Assembly (NCBI RefSeq): GCF_019753045.1
Contig: NZ_JAIELN010000012.1
Coordinates: 124,001 to 188,000 of the forward strand
DNA length: 64,000 nt
Direction: 5' to 3'
Source: Hyphomicrobium sp.
GTDB lineage: Bacteria > Pseudomonadota > Alphaproteobacteria > Rhizobiales > Hyphomicrobiaceae
Position numbers and translations under genes: made by a program. Shown here one piece after another: positions 61,711-64,000 of the stretch. A model generated the notes under the pieces. That model ran no database searches. It saw only the letters and a list, made by a program, of their open reading frames with translations, and was not told the origin of the DNA. Each line of letters begins with the position of its first letter. Position 1 is the first letter of the stretch.

Positions 61711-61853
61711 GTCATTCTCGGTCGAGTACGCCGGAGGCGTACCGAAGACCGAGAATCCAGCGCAAAACTTGTTGAAGACGCTATATCGAGCCTTCGGCCC
61801 TTCTTACGCTGGATCCCCGAACAAGCTCGCGAGCTCGCATGTTCGAGGATGAC
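61711..61853. repeat. Nested inverted-repeat intergenic element
   Basis: Several symmetrical arms nest within 143 bases. ATTCTCGGTC (61714-61723) pairs with GACCGAGAAT (61747-61756), with GTACGCC/GGCGTAC inside. GAATCCAGCG (61753-61762) pairs with CGCTGGATCC (61807-61816). CGAACA/TGTTCG enclose the palindrome AGCTCGCGAGCT (61824-61835). The outermost GTCATTCTCG (61711-61720) matches CGAGGATGAC (61844-61853). This resembles dispersed non-coding repeats of Rhizobiales. It could also terminate rnd and the DnaJ gene. Confidence 0.8.
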
Positions 61854-61865
61854 GTGAGGGTGTTT

Positions 61866-62798
61866 CTACTTTCTACCCGGGTCATAGGCGTGCTTCTGAC
61901 GCCATTCGGAAAAGAAGTATGAGAGACTGTCGTCGATGTCCTGCGGCAGGACGATCTTGACCGTCACGCGCTGATCGCCGTGTACGCCGTTTTTGCCGCG
62001 AACGCCCTTGCCTTTGAGGCGGAAGGTCTTTCCCGAGCTTGTGCCCTTCGGAACGTTGAGCTGGACCCGGCCCGTCGGGGTCGGGACTTCGACCCGGCCG
62101 CCGAGGACCGCTTCGTCAATGGTAATCGGCAGATCGAGCAGAATGTCGTCGCCGTCGCGCTTGAAGTCCGGATGCTGGCGTATCTTTATTTCGACAAGAG
62201 CATCTCCGGGCTCCGAGCCCGGCCCTCCGGGTGTGCCCTTGCCCTTCAGCCGCAGCGTTTGGCCGTCAGTCACACCTTCCGGCACGGCGAGGTCGAGCAC
62301 ACCGCCGTCCGGCAGCGTCACGCGCTTTTTGGCGCCGAGTACGGCTTCGAGAAAATCGACCTCCAGCGAGTAGCGCAGATCCTGCCCGCGGTGCCCATGG
62401 CTGGTCCGCCGACCGCCTCCACCCGCGCCGAAGACATCAGAAAAGATGTCGGAAAAGCTGAAATCATCAAATCCGGTGGCTCCGGGGCGGCCCTCGAACC
62501 CCCTCGCTGAGAACGGACCTCGCTGGGCGCCTCCCGCCCGGTTCCACTGTGGCCGGCGCGGGTCGCCCTTGGCATCTATCTCGCCGGCGTCGTACTGGCG
62601 GCGCTTTTCGGGGTCGCTCAAGATATCGTTGGCGGCGTTGATTTTCTTAAATCGTTCAGCGGCCCCGGCGTTGGGGTTGACGTCCGGATGATTTGCTTTG
62701 GCCGCCTTACGAAACGCGCTGCGTATTTCATCCTCTGTGGCTCCCCGCGAGACGCCGAGAATGTCGTAAAGATCTTCCGCCATGGAGGCTGTCTTCAT
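61866..62798 (-). CDS. Class-B DnaJ (CbpA-like) co-chaperone
   Basis: 310 residues. J-domain (about 9-75) with HPD at 37-39, a Gly/Phe-rich linker (GGAQRGPFSARGFEGRPG), then two beta-domains (VDFLEAVLGAKKRVTLPDGG and VEVPTPTGRVQLNVPKGTSS). The zinc-finger region of true DnaJ is missing, so it is class B. It should stimulate DnaK ATPase. ATG 62798 is used; ATG at 62783 is equally possible. Confidence 0.92.
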   Translation of the reverse strand: MKTASMAEDLYDILGVSRGATEDEIRSAFRKAAKANHPDVNPNAGAAERFKKINAANDILSDPEKRRQYDAGEIDAKGDPRRPQWNRAGGAQRGPFSARGFEGRPGATGFDDFSFSDIFSDVFGAGGGGRRTSHGHRGQDLRYSLEVDFLEAVLGAKKRVTLPDGGVLDLAVPEGVTDGQTLRLKGKGTPGGPGSEPGDALVEIKIRQHPDFKRDGDDILLDLPITIDEAVLGGRVEVPTPTGRVQLNVPKGTSSGKTFRLKGKGVRGKNGVHGDQRVTVKIVLPQDIDDSLSYFFSEWRQKHAYDPGRK

Positions 62799-62860
62799 CC
62801 TGGGAACTTTTGTTACAGACTATCAGAAAATGCTGCGTTGCAAGCGAGGCTTACTGCCTC

Positions 62861-64000
62861 TCAACCGGTAATACGGATTTCCGGCCTTTTGCCGACCAAA
62901 GCCGCAAGTGTCTCGAATCGGCGTCGCAGCCTTTCCCCGTCCAGTGCTGCGTAGGCCGCCGGTATCGTCAAGACAAGCGTGCCGTTTTCGTAGCTGAGCG
63001 ACGTTTGGTCGATAACGCCGGCCATGCCGATTGAAAGCATATGGGCAGTCCTGATCGCTGCGCCAACGATCCGCGCCCGCCGCTGAACGCGTTTGGAGAC
63101 CAGGCTGCGGAGCCGGTCGGAGAGCTGGCCGCCGCCCTCCTCCTCTGACGTCTCATGGCGGTGGAAAACGGAGAGGGCGAGAAAGATGCGGCCCGGGTGA
63201 TCGACGCCGCCCAGACCCGCATGGGCGATCGTGTTGACGCTTTGCTCGCCGCGATAGTCGGGATGGGCTCGCCAGCCGACATCGGACAGAAGGCATGCGG
63301 CGTGCCGGAGGCGGCGCTCATCTGCCGTTTCTTCTTGCGCCGGGTCGGCGAAGAGCTGGTCGGTCCAGTCGCAGAGTTCAAAGGCATGGGCGACGGATCG
63401 CGACCGCAGGGCGGCGTAATCTTCGCAGAAGCTGATCAACGGATCGCGCGCTTTCTCGATGGGCGGCAGGAGACCGTAAATCAGTCCTTCGCGAATTCCG
63501 AAGACGGAGAAGACAATCTGGCGCGGCTCCATCTGGCGCAACAGCCGCTCCAAGACGAGCGCGCCGAACGGCAGGACTTCGCGACGCGCTTTGGCGACTC
63601 CGGCGATGCCTGGAATATCGAGAGGCTTTTTGGCTTTGCGAAACTGCTCGCAGAGGTCGAGCGCTTCCCGCGTCGTCAACTTGTATCCCTGCATCACCCG
63701 CAGCGGATAATCGACGCGATCCATTTGAAGCTTGGCAAGCGAACGCCACGTGCCGCCGACGGCATAGAACGTGCGGCCAGCGCCGTTTCGAACCCAGGGA
63801 AGGCTTGCGATGGCGGCATCGATGACGTCAGTCGCACGCTCGATCTTGTTGCCGGTCGTGTCGATCAGGCGCAAACCGCCGAGAGGCAGTGTTGCAGCCT
63901 CCTTCAAGCGCTCCTGCGCGAGATCGATCAGTTCGAGGCTGCCGCCTCCGAGGTCGCCGACGACGCCGTCCGGATCGACGAAGCCCATCATGATGCCTTG
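62861..64000 (-). CDS. ppx: Exopolyphosphatase/pppGpp phosphohydrolase (partial)
   Basis: Ppx/GppA family; the 5' end lies beyond the window. The visible 379 codons show VVGDLGGGSLEL (the second phosphate motif of the ASKHA fold), GGTWRSLAKL, and a C-terminal HD-like region with HAACLLSDVGWRAHPDYRGE. The N-terminal first phosphate loop is outside. The internal ATG at 63991 should not be taken as the start. Polyphosphate or pppGpp specificity cannot be decided. Confidence 0.9.
   Translation of the reverse strand, partial: QGIMMGFVDPDGVVGDLGGGSLELIDLAQERLKEAATLPLGGLRLIDTTGNKIERATDVIDAAIASLPWVRNGAGRTFYAVGGTWRSLAKLQMDRVDYPLRVMQGYKLTTREALDLCEQFRKAKKPLDIPGIAGVAKARREVLPFGALVLERLLRQMEPRQIVFSVFGIREGLIYGLLPPIEKARDPLISFCEDYAALRSRSVAHAFELCDWTDQLFADPAQEETADERRLRHAACLLSDVGWRAHPDYRGEQSVNTIAHAGLGGVDHPGRIFLALSVFHRHETSEEEGGGQLSDRLRSLVSKRVQRRARIVGAAIRTAHMLSIGMAGVIDQTSLSYENGTLVLTIPAAYAALDGERLRRRFETLAALVGKRPEIRITG

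Noticed and set aside
1-64000. CRISPR array, prophage, insertion sequence or rRNA operon
   Set aside because: No regularly spaced repeats, transposase, integrase, phage structural gene or rRNA was seen.

Overview
The window is chromosomal DNA of a high-GC alphaproteobacterium. It probably belongs to the Hyphomicrobiales and is possibly Hyphomicrobium-like. This is inferred from gene content and style: a B12-dependent class II ribonucleotide reductase, metX-metW, phaA-phaB beside phaR, an Omp25/31-type porin, MEP-pathway ispG, and tRNA-Leu(UAA) with an encoded CCA. No 16S gene is present, so the genus is not proven.

Layout. 1-9.6 kb is housekeeping: nrdJ, a small unknown gene, hisC-tyrA (translationally coupled, minus strand), metX-metW (translationally coupled, plus strand), a SAM methyltransferase, gloB and a DUF985 cupin. 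9.8-14.9 kb holds an unusual NYN/OST-HTH protein and the polyhydroxybutyrate block (phaA-phaB on minus, phaR divergent on plus). 14.9-22.4 kb carries an EAL phosphodiesterase with a degenerate GGDEF domain, a four-helix membrane protein, rpmF, an N-terminally extended mtgA, ispA, an outer-membrane barrel and a flavin monooxygenase. 22.6-26.2 kb has ispG and a zur-znuC-znuB zinc-uptake operon. 26.4-37.1 kb contains a giant membrane/coiled-coil protein with an internal duplication, an FAH-family hydrolase, a PRC-barrel protein, an MFS transporter and a two-gene RND efflux operon.

From 37.3 to 55.3 kb the window looks accessory. It has a sulfotransferase/APS-kinase pair, an atypical NRAMP transporter and an uptake-and-oxidation module. 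The module comprises an AraC regulator, a three-gene ABC importer, an NtaA/SnaA/DszA-type flavin monooxygenase, an SsuE-like FMN reductase and a C-N hydrolase. A decayed glutaminase tail follows, then several small orphan genes, a ba3-type cytochrome oxidase operon with a dihaem cytochrome c, and an ArsR gene beside a broken rhodanese gene. The broken rhodanese gene abuts the 5' stump of another gene, which suggests a deletion or recombination scar.

55.6-64 kb returns to ordinary genes: an AhpD-like protein, tRNA-Leu, a thioredoxin-like protein, panE, aspS, rnd, a class-B DnaJ protein and the 3' part of a Ppx/GppA phosphatase. A large nested inverted repeat lies between rnd and the DnaJ gene.

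The most promising undescribed system is the 41.7-48.9 kb module. Its parts fit import, oxidative cleavage and hydrolysis of a small organo-nitrogen or organo-sulfur compound, but the substrate cannot be read from sequence. The 1115-residue duplicated membrane protein and the NYN/OST-HTH protein are the best single-gene unknowns.
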